From Streptomyces griseoflavus (GTDB lineage Bacteria > Actinomycetota > Actinomycetes > Streptomycetales > Streptomycetaceae): a DNA stretch of 64,000 nt. The position numbers were made by a program, and so were the translations under genes. Numbering within the stretch: the stretch's first letter is position 1; each line of letters opens with the position of its first letter. The DNA is taken from contig NZ_BMUC01000003.1 of the NCBI RefSeq assembly GCF_014649995.1, positions 62,001 to 126,000 of the forward strand, in the 5' to 3' direction. Below the pieces are notes generated by a model. The model ran no database searches. It saw nothing but the letters and a program-made list of their open reading frames with translations, and had not been told where the DNA came from. Below are positions 25,687-33,287 of the stretch, piece after piece.

Positions 25687-27255
25687 TCAGACCCGCCCCG
25701 CCTCCAGGACCGCCATGGCCGCGTTGTGTCCCGGTACGCCGCTCACCCCGCCGCCCCGCACCGCGCCCGCGCCGCACAGCAGGACGTTGGCGTGCCGGGT
25801 CTCCACGCCCCAGCGTCCGGTGCCCTCCTGGGCGTGGGGCCAGGAGAGCTCGCGGTGGAAGATGTTGCCGCCGGGCAGCCCGAGGTCGCGTTCCAGGTCC
25901 AGCGGGGACCTGGCCTCCAGGCACGGGCGTCCGTCGGCGTCGGTGGCCAGGCAGCCGGCGAGGGGTTCGGCCAGGTGGGCGTCGAGCTGGGCGAGGGTCG
26001 ACGTCAGCAGTTCCTCGCGCACGGCCTCGTTGTCCCGTTCGAACAGCCGCGCGGGGGTGTGCAGTCCGAACAGGGTGAGTGTGTGGTGGCCCCGCGCGGC
26101 CAGGTCCGGGCCGAGGATCGTCGGGTCGGTGAGGGAGTGGCAGTAGATCTCGGAGGGCGGTGCGGCGGGCAGCTCACCGGCGGCGGCCTGGGCGTGGGCG
26201 GCGGCGAGCTGCCCGTACCCCTCGGCGATGTGGAAGGTGCCGGCGAACGCCTCTCGCGGGTCGACGGAGCTGTCGCGGAGCCTGGGCAGCCGCTCCAGCA
26301 GCATGTTCACCTTGAGCTGGGCGCCCTCGGCCGGCGGCGGGGGCGTGTCGCCGGTCAGTCGTGCGAGCTCCCGCGGGGAGGCGTTGACCAGGACGTGCCG
26401 CGCGCCGACGACGCCCTCACCGGCCGCGGTGCGGTGGGTGACCTCGGCCGTGCGGCCGTCGGTGTCGACGCGCACCGCCTCGTGGCCGGTGGCGAGGACC
26501 GCCCCGGCGGCGCGGGCCGCGTCGGCCAGCGCGTCGGTCAGGGCGCCCATGCCGCCGACCGGCACGTCCCAGGCACCGGTCCCGCCGCCGATGACGTGGT
26601 AGAGGAAGCAGCGGTTCTGCGCGAGCGAGGGTTCGTGGGCGTCGGCGAAGGTGCCGATGAGGGCGTCGGTGAGGACGACGCCGCGCACCAGGTCGTCGGC
26701 GAAGCGTTCCTCGATCGCGATGCCGAGGGGTTCCTCGAAGAGGATCCGCCAGGCCTCCTCGTCGTCGACGGTGCGGCGCAGTTCCTCGCGGGTGGGCAGG
26801 GGTGCGGTGAGGGTGGGGAAGACGCGGCGGGCGACGCGGCCGGTCATGTCGTAGAAGCGCTGCCAGGCCCGGTACTCGCGGTCGGAGCCGGTGAGCCGGG
26901 CGAACGCCTCGCGGGTGCGCCGCTCGCCGCCGCCGACGAGCAGCCCTGTGTGCCGCCCGCCGCGTTCGGTGGGGGTGTACGAGGAGATGGTGCGGGTGCG
27001 CAGCCGGACGTCGAGCTCCAGATCCTGGACGATCTTCCGGGGCAGCAGGCTGACCAGGTACGAGTACCGGGAGAGCCGTGCGTCGACGCCGGCGAACGGG
27101 CGGGTGGAGACCGCCGCGCCGCCGGTGTGGTCCAGCCGCTCCAGCACCAGTACGGAGCGCCCGGCCCGGGCGAGGTAGGCGGCGGCGACGAGGCCGTTGT
27201 GGCCTGCGCCGACGATGACGGCGTCGTACGTCCGGGGTCCCTCGGCTGCGTTCAT
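25687..27255 (-). CDS. FAD-dependent oxidoreductase (phytoene desaturase/amine oxidase fold)
   Basis: 522 residues. The start MNAAEGPRTYDAVIVGAGHNGL carries the dinucleotide-binding GxGxxG (VGAGHNG), followed by LERLDHTGGAA, the acidic end of the first beta-alpha-beta unit. The C terminus has the second FAD motif (LLCGAGAVRGGGVSGVPGHNAA). The layout matches the phytoene-dehydrogenase-like family, which also includes retinol saturases and unknown oxidases. No carotenoid genes are nearby, so substrate cannot be assigned. It ends 10 bases from the convergent serine hydrolase. Confidence 0.82.
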   Translation of the reverse strand: MNAAEGPRTYDAVIVGAGHNGLVAAAYLARAGRSVLVLERLDHTGGAAVSTRPFAGVDARLSRYSYLVSLLPRKIVQDLELDVRLRTRTISSYTPTERGGRHTGLLVGGGERRTREAFARLTGSDREYRAWQRFYDMTGRVARRVFPTLTAPLPTREELRRTVDDEEAWRILFEEPLGIAIEERFADDLVRGVVLTDALIGTFADAHEPSLAQNRCFLYHVIGGGTGAWDVPVGGMGALTDALADAARAAGAVLATGHEAVRVDTDGRTAEVTHRTAAGEGVVGARHVLVNASPRELARLTGDTPPPPAEGAQLKVNMLLERLPRLRDSSVDPREAFAGTFHIAEGYGQLAAAHAQAAAGELPAAPPSEIYCHSLTDPTILGPDLAARGHHTLTLFGLHTPARLFERDNEAVREELLTSTLAQLDAHLAEPLAGCLATDADGRPCLEARSPLDLERDLGLPGGNIFHRELSWPHAQEGTGRWGVETRHANVLLCGAGAVRGGGVSGVPGHNAAMAVLEAGRV

Positions 27256-27302
27256 GGTCCTTCGTAACACGCGGTGATCCGCACCGGCCAGGCGCGGTGC
27301 CG

Positions 27303-29576
27303 TCACGCCCCTCCGGCCGCTCCGGGCCGACGCGGGGCCGCCACCCTGCGGTGCAGCTCGGCGGCCTCCTCGCCGCGGCCGAGCCGCTCCAGGCAGTGCG
27401 CCTCGTCGCTGCGGGCGGCGAGGGTGTCGGGGTGGTCCGCGCCGAGGATCCGCTCCCGGGCGTCGGCGACGTCCCGGTACTCGGCCAGGGCCTCCGCCCA
27501 GCGGCCCAGCCAGCCGAGGCCCACGGCGACCTCGCGGCGGCTGACGAGCGTGTCCGGATGGTCCGCGCCGAGGACCCGCTCGCGCAGCGCGCACACCTCG
27601 CGGGATTCGGCGAGGGCGTCCACCCAGCGGCCGAACCGGCCGAGGTTGACTCCGATGCCGTGCCGGGCACGCAGGGTCTCCGGGTGGGTGGGCCCCTGTA
27701 CGCGGGTGCGGTCCTCGACGAGGCCGCGGTACAGGTCGAGGGCCTCACCGGTGCGGCCGAGCCGTCCCAGGCCGATGCCGATCTCGTAGCGGGCGGCGAG
27801 GGTGTCGGCGTGGTCGGGACCGAGGACGGCGGCCCGGGCCCCGGCGACCTCCCGGTAGGTCTCCAGGGCCTCCTCCCAGCGGCCCAGCCGGCCGAGGGTG
27901 TAGGCGACCTCGTGGCGGGTGACGAGGGTGTCGGGGTGCTCGGGTCCGAGAACCCCGGCGCGGGCCTCGGCCACCTCGCACGCCATCGCGTACGCGTCCT
28001 CCAGGCGGCCGAGCCGGCTGAGGTTGAAGGCGAGGTTGTGGCGGCAGCGCAGGGTGTCGGGGTGCTCGGGCCCCATGGTCCGCTCGCGGGCGGCGAGCAC
28101 CGACAGGTAGACCTGGTGGGCGTCGAGGGACCGGCCCAGCTGGGCGAGGACGTACGCCATCTCCTGACGGGCCGCCAGGGTGTCGGGGTGGTCGGCGCCG
28201 AGCGCGCGGATACGGGCCCCGGCCACGTGCTTGTACGCGCGCAGGGCGTCGGCGGCGCGGCCGGTGCGGCTCAGGGCGAACGCGACCTCGTAGCGGCTGG
28301 CGAGGGTGTCGGGGTGTTCCGGGCCGAGGAGGTGCTCGCGTTCGGCGGCGACCGCGCGGTGCACCTCACCCGCCTCCGTCCAGCGGCCGAGGCGTCCCAG
28401 GCTCAGGCCCGCGCTGTGCCGCCCCGCCAGGGCGGTCAGCGCCTCGGCCGCCGGGGCCGGCCGCTCCTCGGTGACGGGCTGCGGCCGGGGACCGGTGTCG
28501 GGGCGGGCGATCCATTCGCCGGACAGGCCGGCGGCCGGGTCGGGGGGTGAGGTGGCGGGAGCGGCACCGGCGGCCTTGCGGCCGGTGGTCATGCCGCGCG
28601 TCCAGGACGGCAGGCGGCCCGCGCGGCCCGCCCGCGCGGGTTCCTCCACGCGCACCGTTCCGGCGGTCCCGCCGGCCTTCCCCGGCGGGCCGGTGAGGCC
28701 CGTCCCGGCCGCCACCACGGCGGGGGCGGACCGCAGCCCGCCGATCCGGTCGGCGAGTTCCCGGGCGCTGTCGGGCCGCGCACCGGGCTCCTTGGCCAGC
28801 AGGTCCAGGATGATCCGCTCCAGGCGCTCGGGCAGGTCGGCGCGGTGACCCCGCGGCGGCAGGGGCGGGGTGTCGCGGTGGCCGACGAGGATCGCCCAGG
28901 CGTCGTCGAGGTCGAACGGCGGTACCCCGGTGGCGATCTCGTAGAGCACACATCCGAAGGAGTACAGGTCGCTGCGCCGGTCGACCTCGGAGCCGCTGAT
29001 CTGCTCGGGCGACATGTAGTGCGGGGTGCCCATGGCGACGCCGGTGCCGGTCAGCCGGGAGGTGAAGCCGATGTCGTGCCCGAGCCGGGCGATGCCGAAG
29101 TCGCAGATCTTCACCGTGCCGTCGTCCAGCCGCACGATGTTCGCGGGCTTCAGGTCACGGTGCACGATGCCCTGGTCGTGGGTGTGGGCGAGGGCCGCGG
29201 CGACCTGCCCGGCGATCTCCACCACCTCCTCGACCGGCAGCGGATGCTGTTTGTTGTCCTCCAGGAGCTGGCTGAGGTTGCGGCCCTGGAGCAGTTCCAT
29301 CACCAGGTACAGCACGCCGTCGGACTCGCCGAAGTCGTGCACGACGGTGATCCCCCGGTGCTGCAGGGCCGCCGCCACCCGGGCCTCGCGCCGGAACCGC
29401 TCGCGCAGCACGCGGCCGAACGACTGGTCGTGCTGCGCCCCGACGGGCTTGAGGCACTTCACCGCGACGTGCCGGCCCAGTGACTCGTCCCGTGCCCGCC
29501 AGACCTCCCCCATGCCGCCGCGCCCGATCCGGTCGAGCAACCGGTACCGGCCGTGGATCAGCCTGCTGTCCCCCAT
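27303..29576 (-). CDS. Ser/Thr protein kinase with tandem TPR repeats
   Basis: 757 residues. Kinase domain about 10-275: glycine loop GRGGMGEVW, ATP lysine K40 (VAVK), catalytic HRDLKPAN, metal-binding DFG and the GTPHYMSPE activation end. A Pro/Ala linker (about 280-400) lacks a clear membrane helix, so the protein appears soluble. From about 405, eight full 42-residue TPR_10-type repeats follow, each ending in a variant of LGxDHPDTLxxRxExA, plus a partial ninth. The repeats are similar at DNA level too (126-base period). TPRs likely recruit substrates. It may be cotranscribed with the copper-storage-like gene upstream. Confidence 0.88.
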   Translation of the reverse strand: MGDSRLIHGRYRLLDRIGRGGMGEVWRARDESLGRHVAVKCLKPVGAQHDQSFGRVLRERFRREARVAAALQHRGITVVHDFGESDGVLYLVMELLQGRNLSQLLEDNKQHPLPVEEVVEIAGQVAAALAHTHDQGIVHRDLKPANIVRLDDGTVKICDFGIARLGHDIGFTSRLTGTGVAMGTPHYMSPEQISGSEVDRRSDLYSFGCVLYEIATGVPPFDLDDAWAILVGHRDTPPLPPRGHRADLPERLERIILDLLAKEPGARPDSARELADRIGGLRSAPAVVAAGTGLTGPPGKAGGTAGTVRVEEPARAGRAGRLPSWTRGMTTGRKAAGAAPATSPPDPAAGLSGEWIARPDTGPRPQPVTEERPAPAAEALTALAGRHSAGLSLGRLGRWTEAGEVHRAVAAEREHLLGPEHPDTLASRYEVAFALSRTGRAADALRAYKHVAGARIRALGADHPDTLAARQEMAYVLAQLGRSLDAHQVYLSVLAARERTMGPEHPDTLRCRHNLAFNLSRLGRLEDAYAMACEVAEARAGVLGPEHPDTLVTRHEVAYTLGRLGRWEEALETYREVAGARAAVLGPDHADTLAARYEIGIGLGRLGRTGEALDLYRGLVEDRTRVQGPTHPETLRARHGIGVNLGRFGRWVDALAESREVCALRERVLGADHPDTLVSRREVAVGLGWLGRWAEALAEYRDVADARERILGADHPDTLAARSDEAHCLERLGRGEEAAELHRRVAAPRRPGAAGGA

Positions 29577-29693
29577 CTCCTCCGCCCGCCCCCGTCGCAG
29601 TCCGCCGCGCCCTCCCCTGGCCCGTCCAGTATGGCGACAAGTCGCCCGGTTCTGTACGGTGCCGGACGCGTGGCCCCGGAACCCGGGGGCCGG

Positions 29694-30065
29694 TCAGGCG
29701 AGGGTGGCGAGGAACTCGGTGCAGGCCCGGGCGCAGGCGCGGCAGGCCTCAGCGGTCTCCTCCGCCCCGGCGTGCCCGTCGAACACCTGAGCGCTCTCCA
29801 GGCACATCTGCCGGCACCACTCGACCTGGACGCGGATGGTCTCCTCGTCCACCTGGTTCTGCTCGGACAGCACACGGCAGGTCGCGTCGCAGACCTCCGC
29901 GCACATGATGCCCTTGCGCCGTACCAGTTCCTGGTTCTCGGTTCCGTCGGGATCCACCAGACTGGCCCGCGTCGCGCAGGCCCGTGCGCACTCGGTGCAG
30001 GCCTGGGCGCAGGCGAACCGGTCCTCCAGGAACCGGAACAGCTCTTCCTGCGATGTCGTCGTCAC
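29694..30065 (-). CDS. Cys-rich four-helix copper-storage-like protein
   Basis: 123 residues, GTG start at 30065. Twelve cysteines are spaced along predicted helices (C19, C23, C26, C30; C55, C59, C63; C84, C88; C108, C111, C115) in CxxxC/CxxC steps, as in bacterial Csp proteins that load many Cu(I) ions inside a four-helix bundle. There is no signal peptide, so it resembles the cytosolic Csp3 type. No Shine-Dalgarno is visible; a sigma-B-type -10 element ends 9 bases before the GTG, so the mRNA is probably leaderless. It could instead bind another metal. Confidence 0.8.
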   Translation of the reverse strand: MTTTSQEELFRFLEDRFACAQACTECARACATRASLVDPDGTENQELVRRKGIMCAEVCDATCRVLSEQNQVDEETIRVQVEWCRQMCLESAQVFDGHAGAEETAEACRACARACTEFLATLA

Positions 30066-30074
30066 AGAGCGCGG

Positions 30075-30099
30075 GTAGCCGCCGCCCCGGCGGCCAAAC
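30075..30099 (-). promoter_or_regulatory. Sigma-B-type promoter for the copper-storage-like gene
   Basis: Minus strand: GTTT (30099-30096), 15-base spacer, GGCTAC (30080-30075). The Streptomyces sigma-B/sigma-H consensus is roughly GNNTN14-16GGGTAY; one -10 base differs (C for G). The start codon lies 9 bases downstream. Confidence 0.55.
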
Positions 30100-30146
30100 G
30101 TCGTTCGGCGCTCGGACGGCGCGGGCGTCGCCGCGGCGGGGCGAGC

Positions 30147-30172
30147 GGGTTCACGCCCGGGAGCGGGGGTAC
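30147..30172 (+). promoter_or_regulatory. Sigma-B-type promoter for the DUF6479 gene
   Basis: GGGT (30147-30150), 16-base spacer, perfect GGGTAC (30167-30172), then 9 bases to the ATG. This mirrors the divergent promoter of the neighbour and again predicts a leaderless transcript. Confidence 0.6.
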
Positions 30173-30181
30173 CCGCGAGCC

Positions 30182-30562
30182 ATGACGAACACCTCATGGA
30201 TGGAGACGGCAGACCTCGCGGCGAGCCGCGGCGCGCTCGGTATCGGCCTGGGCGCGGCGGCCCTGGTGGTGGTGGCCCTGCTGATCGGCATGTTCGCCTT
30301 CGGCAGCCGCCGGACCAGGAACAGCACGACACGCAGGCCCCGGCCCGAGGAACAGCCGCGGATGCCCGAGGGCGGACCGGTCCACGAGGTACGGGAGCGG
30401 CGCGAGCCGGACGAGGTGCCCAGAAGCGACGAGCGGCTGACGCCGCACGAGCTGAACGGCCACGGCAACGCCGGCAGCCGCGCCGGTGCCTCACAGGAAC
30501 GGCCCCGCTGGGACGACGGCAGCAGCGGGTCGTTCGGCAGCGGCGGACCGGGCAGTCACTGA
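30182..30562 (+). CDS. DUF6479 single-pass membrane protein
   Basis: 126 residues. One membrane helix (about 20-42, LGIGLGAAALVVVALLIGMFAF) is followed by SRRTR and a charged, disordered tail containing the family stretch HEVRERREPDEVPRSDERLTPHEL, and a Gly/Ser-rich end. The topology is N-out, basic side in. The family is restricted to Streptomyces and has no known function. It shares its upstream region with the divergent copper-storage-like gene; both have sigma-B-type promoters, pointing to the osmotic/oxidative stress regulon. Confidence 0.75.
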   Translation: MTNTSWMETADLAASRGALGIGLGAAALVVVALLIGMFAFGSRRTRNSTTRRPRPEEQPRMPEGGPVHEVRERREPDEVPRSDERLTPHELNGHGNAGSRAGASQERPRWDDGSSGSFGSGGPGSH

Positions 30563-30638
30563 CCGTTCCGCCCCCGCGGACACCACCGGGCCCCCGCGGG
30601 AGGGAGCCGGAAGGTGACCGCCCGCGGGCAGGCAGGAC

Positions 30639-30698
30639 AGGGCGGGCCGTGCGCCCCATCGATCGCCGGAAGGCGGTCATGGGCGCACGGCCCGCCCT
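30639..30698 (+). terminator. Long hairpin terminator with T-run
   Basis: Perfect 18-base arms begin AGGGCGGGCCGTGCG and end with its complement followed by TTT. The 24-base loop contains a small CGCC-GGAA-GGCG stem. It separates the DUF6479 gene from the sigma-factor operon. Confidence 0.85.
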
Positions 30699-30805
30699 TT
30701 CGCATGTCCGGCAGTGAGGTGGATCACAGCCTTCGGGTGCATCGTTCCGCCGGGTCCCGAGTCTTTGTGTGGGTGTAAGGGGTTGTCGCAGGCGGGACGG
30801 TGGGG

Positions 30806-31312
30806 ATGGAGCGGTTTCGGGCCGACGGCTTCGACGAGTTCGTGGCCGCGCGCTGGTCGGCGCTGCTCCATGTCGCGCGGCTGCTCACCGGCGGCGACCG
30901 CCAGCGTGCCGAGGACCTGGTCCAGGAGGCCCTGGTGAAGCTGTGGTTCGCGTGGCCGAGGGTCGCCGAGCAGGCACCGGAGGCGTATGTGCGCCAGGTG
31001 CTGGTGCGGATGGCGGCACGTTCGGCGCGCCGGCGCTGGTGGGGCGAACGCCCGGTGGGAGAGCTGCCCGACCGGGCCGGGCCGGGCGATGTGTCCGCGG
31101 CCGTCGCGGAACGCTCGCGGCTGGAGGCCGCGCTGGCCCTGCTGCCGCCGCGGCAGCGGGCCGCGGTGGTGCTGCGCTACTGCGAGGACCTGCCCGAAAG
31201 CCAGGTCGCCCGGGCCCTGGGCTGCCCGGTCGGCACGGCCCGCTCCCACGCCTCGCGCGGAGTGGCGCGGCTGCGGCAGATCCTGTCCGACTCCGTACGG
31301 CCCGTGGGATGA
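30806..31312 (+). CDS. ECF sigma factor, SigE family
   Basis: 168 residues from ATG 30806 (a GTG 6 bases earlier is equally possible). Region 2 (about 8-75): VAARWSALLHVARLLTGG, then RAEDLVQEALVKLWFAWPRV, with the polymerase-binding and -10 recognition helices. Region 4 (about 105-165): LPPRQRAAVVLRYCEDLPESQVARALGCPVGTARSHASRGVARL, the -35 helix-turn-helix. Short and without region 3, it fits the SigE-type (SigE70) ECF group common in Streptomyces. The next gene, 11 bases on, is probably its regulatory partner. Confidence 0.9.
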   Translation: MERFRADGFDEFVAARWSALLHVARLLTGGDRQRAEDLVQEALVKLWFAWPRVAEQAPEAYVRQVLVRMAARSARRRWWGERPVGELPDRAGPGDVSAAVAERSRLEAALALLPPRQRAAVVLRYCEDLPESQVARALGCPVGTARSHASRGVARLRQILSDSVRPVG

Positions 31313-31323
31313 GGGGAGAAGCG

Positions 31324-31818
31324 ATGGACGACTTCGAGCGCGAGCTGACGCGCATGATGCGCGACGGCCGGCGGCACGCCCCCTTCGAGCCCGGGCAGCG
31401 GGCCCGGCTGTACCAGGGGATCCGGGTGCGCCGCCGGTCGCGGGTGCTGTGGCGGGCCGGCGGCTCGGCCCTCGCCGTGGCCGGGCTGAGCATCGGACTG
31501 TCGCTGCTGCCCGGCACCGGCTCCCGCTCCCTGCCCGCCGACCGGCCGCCCCCGCCGGCGACGAGTCCGACGTCGCCCCCGCCGTCCCCGCTCCCGACGG
31601 CCACCGCCCCCAGCACCTCGCTCCCGCCCACGGGCGTGCCGGGGACCACGGCGCCCGGCTCCGGCGGCACACCCACCTTCCCCCCGTCCGGCACGCCCGG
31701 CGCGACCCCCTCGGCGACGGCCACTCCGTCCTCGCCGCCGCTCCCCACGCGGGCGCCGAGCACACCACCGTCCACCGAGGAGGCGGAGAGCCCTTCCACG
31801 ACGGCCCGCAGCGGCTGA
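31324..31818 (+). CDS. Membrane protein with extracellular Pro/Ser/Thr tail, likely sigma partner
   Basis: 164 residues; GGGGAGAAGCG precedes the ATG. The cytoplasmic N terminus (MDDFERELTRMMRDGRRHAPF) contains one short helix pair, followed by VRRRSRVLWRAGGSALAVAGLSIGLSLL, a single membrane segment (about 44-62). The remaining 100 residues are almost all Pro, Ser, Thr and Gly and must lie outside the membrane. It follows the sigma gene by 11 bases, as anti-sigma genes do. It lacks a ZAS zinc motif, so an anti-sigma role is inferred only from position and topology. Confidence 0.65.
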   Translation: MDDFERELTRMMRDGRRHAPFEPGQRARLYQGIRVRRRSRVLWRAGGSALAVAGLSIGLSLLPGTGSRSLPADRPPPPATSPTSPPPSPLPTATAPSTSLPPTGVPGTTAPGSGGTPTFPPSGTPGATPSATATPSSPPLPTRAPSTPPSTEEAESPSTTARSG

Positions 31819-31976
31819 CGCCCGTACCCGCGCCTCCCGCCCGGGGTGCCGTCCCCGGCTCACCCCCGGGGGCCCGTCCGTCCCGGGACCACTTCACCCG
31901 ACCAGCGACCGGGTGCCTCCGGCATGCCCTCACGGGCCCCACCAGGGCCCCGCCGTGCCGTGCGCCCAAGGAGACC

Positions 31977-33287
31977 GTGAGACCCGTCATGAGAACCGCG
32001 AAGCGGCCGGCCCCGGCCGGCTGCCGCACGACCGCCGCGTCCGCGGCCCGGGAAACCCTGCCGCGCCGGGCCCCGCTGCCCCCGCACCACCCGGACCCCG
32101 TCCTGGAGGTGGTGGTGCCCGTGCACAACGAGGAGAACGACCTCGAGCGCTGCGTCCGCCGGCTCCACGCCCACCTGGCCGGGACGTTCCCGTATCCCTT
32201 CCGGATCACCGTCGCCGACAACGCCAGCACGGACCGCACCCCGCTCATCGCCGAACGGCTGGCCGGGGAGCTGCCCGGGACCGGATGGCTGCGGCTGGCC
32301 GAGAGGGGACGCGGCCGCGCCCTGCACACCGCCTGGTCGCGGTCGCCCGCCCCGGTGCTCGCCTATCTGGACGTGGACCTGTCCACCGACCTCGCGGCCC
32401 TGCTGCCGCTGGTGGCCCCGCTGATCTCCGGGCATTCGGACATCGCGATCGGCACCCGGCTGGCACGCGGCTCCCGGGTGGTGCGCGGGCCCCGGCGCGA
32501 GATCATCTCCCGCTGCTACAACGGGCTGCTGCGGGGCACCCTCGCCGTGGGGTTCACCGACGCCCAGTGCGGATTCAAGGCCGTACGGCGTGACGTCGCC
32601 GAACGGCTGCTCCCGCTGGTCGAGGACCGGGAGTGGTTCTTCGACACCGAACTGCTGGTGATCGCCGAACGCGCCGGGCTGCGCATCCACGAGGTGCCGG
32701 TGGACTGGGTGGACGACCCCGACAGCCGCGTCGACATCCTCGCCACGGCCCTGGCCGACCTGCGCGGCATGGCCCGGCTGGGGCGTGCCCTGACCCGGGG
32801 CCGGCTGCCGCTGGCCGCGCTGCACCGCGCCGAAGGGCTCGACGCGGCGGCCGGACTGCCGCCCGCCCTGCTCCCCCAGCTGCTCCGCTTCGCCGCCGTC
32901 GGTGCCGCCAGCACCCTGTTCCACCTGCTGCTCTTCCTCGCGCTGCGGCCCGCCGCGGGCGCCCAGGCGGCCAACGCGCTCGCCCTGCTGGCCGCCGCCG
33001 TCGCCAACACGGCCGCCAACCGCCGGCTCACCTTCGGGGTGCGGGGGCGGGGCGGGGCGCTGCGCCATCAGCTCAAGGGGCTGGCGGCCTTCCTGGCCGG
33101 CCTCGCCCTCACCAGCGGTTCGCTGGCCGTCCTGCACCGCGCCGCGCCCGGCGCGGACCGGCGCGTGGAGCTGCTGACGCTGGTGGCCGCCAACCTCGCC
33201 GCGACCCTGCTGCGTTTCCTCCTCCTGCGGGCCTGGGTGTTCCCCGGCCACCGCGCCCGCCGTACGACAGGATCCTCCGCCTCATGA
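31977..33287 (+). CDS. GT2 glycosyltransferase fused to GtrA domain
   Basis: About 436 residues. The start is uncertain: GTG 31977 lies 3 bases after AAGGAG, and an ATG 12 bases later is the alternative. A dolichyl-phosphate glucosyltransferase-like GT2 domain (about 40-290) shows VVVPVHNEENDL, DNASTDRT and the DxD-like DVDLSTD. A GtrA-type domain of four helices follows (about 300-430). The enzyme would load a sugar onto polyprenyl phosphate at the inner face and the GtrA part would flip it. The next gene overlaps by ATGA and encodes a GT-C enzyme, the expected acceptor-side partner. Confidence 0.85.
   Translation: MRPVMRTAKRPAPAGCRTTAASAARETLPRRAPLPPHHPDPVLEVVVPVHNEENDLERCVRRLHAHLAGTFPYPFRITVADNASTDRTPLIAERLAGELPGTGWLRLAERGRGRALHTAWSRSPAPVLAYLDVDLSTDLAALLPLVAPLISGHSDIAIGTRLARGSRVVRGPRREIISRCYNGLLRGTLAVGFTDAQCGFKAVRRDVAERLLPLVEDREWFFDTELLVIAERAGLRIHEVPVDWVDDPDSRVDILATALADLRGMARLGRALTRGRLPLAALHRAEGLDAAAGLPPALLPQLLRFAAVGAASTLFHLLLFLALRPAAGAQAANALALLAAAVANTAANRRLTFGVRGRGGALRHQLKGLAAFLAGLALTSGSLAVLHRAAPGADRRVELLTLVAANLAATLLRFLLLRAWVFPGHRARRTTGSSAS

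Noticed and set aside
25639-28550. Long open frames opposite the FAD oxidoreductase and kinase
   Set aside because: Val/Gly/Glu-rich shadows of genes with obvious FAD-binding and kinase motifs on the other strand.
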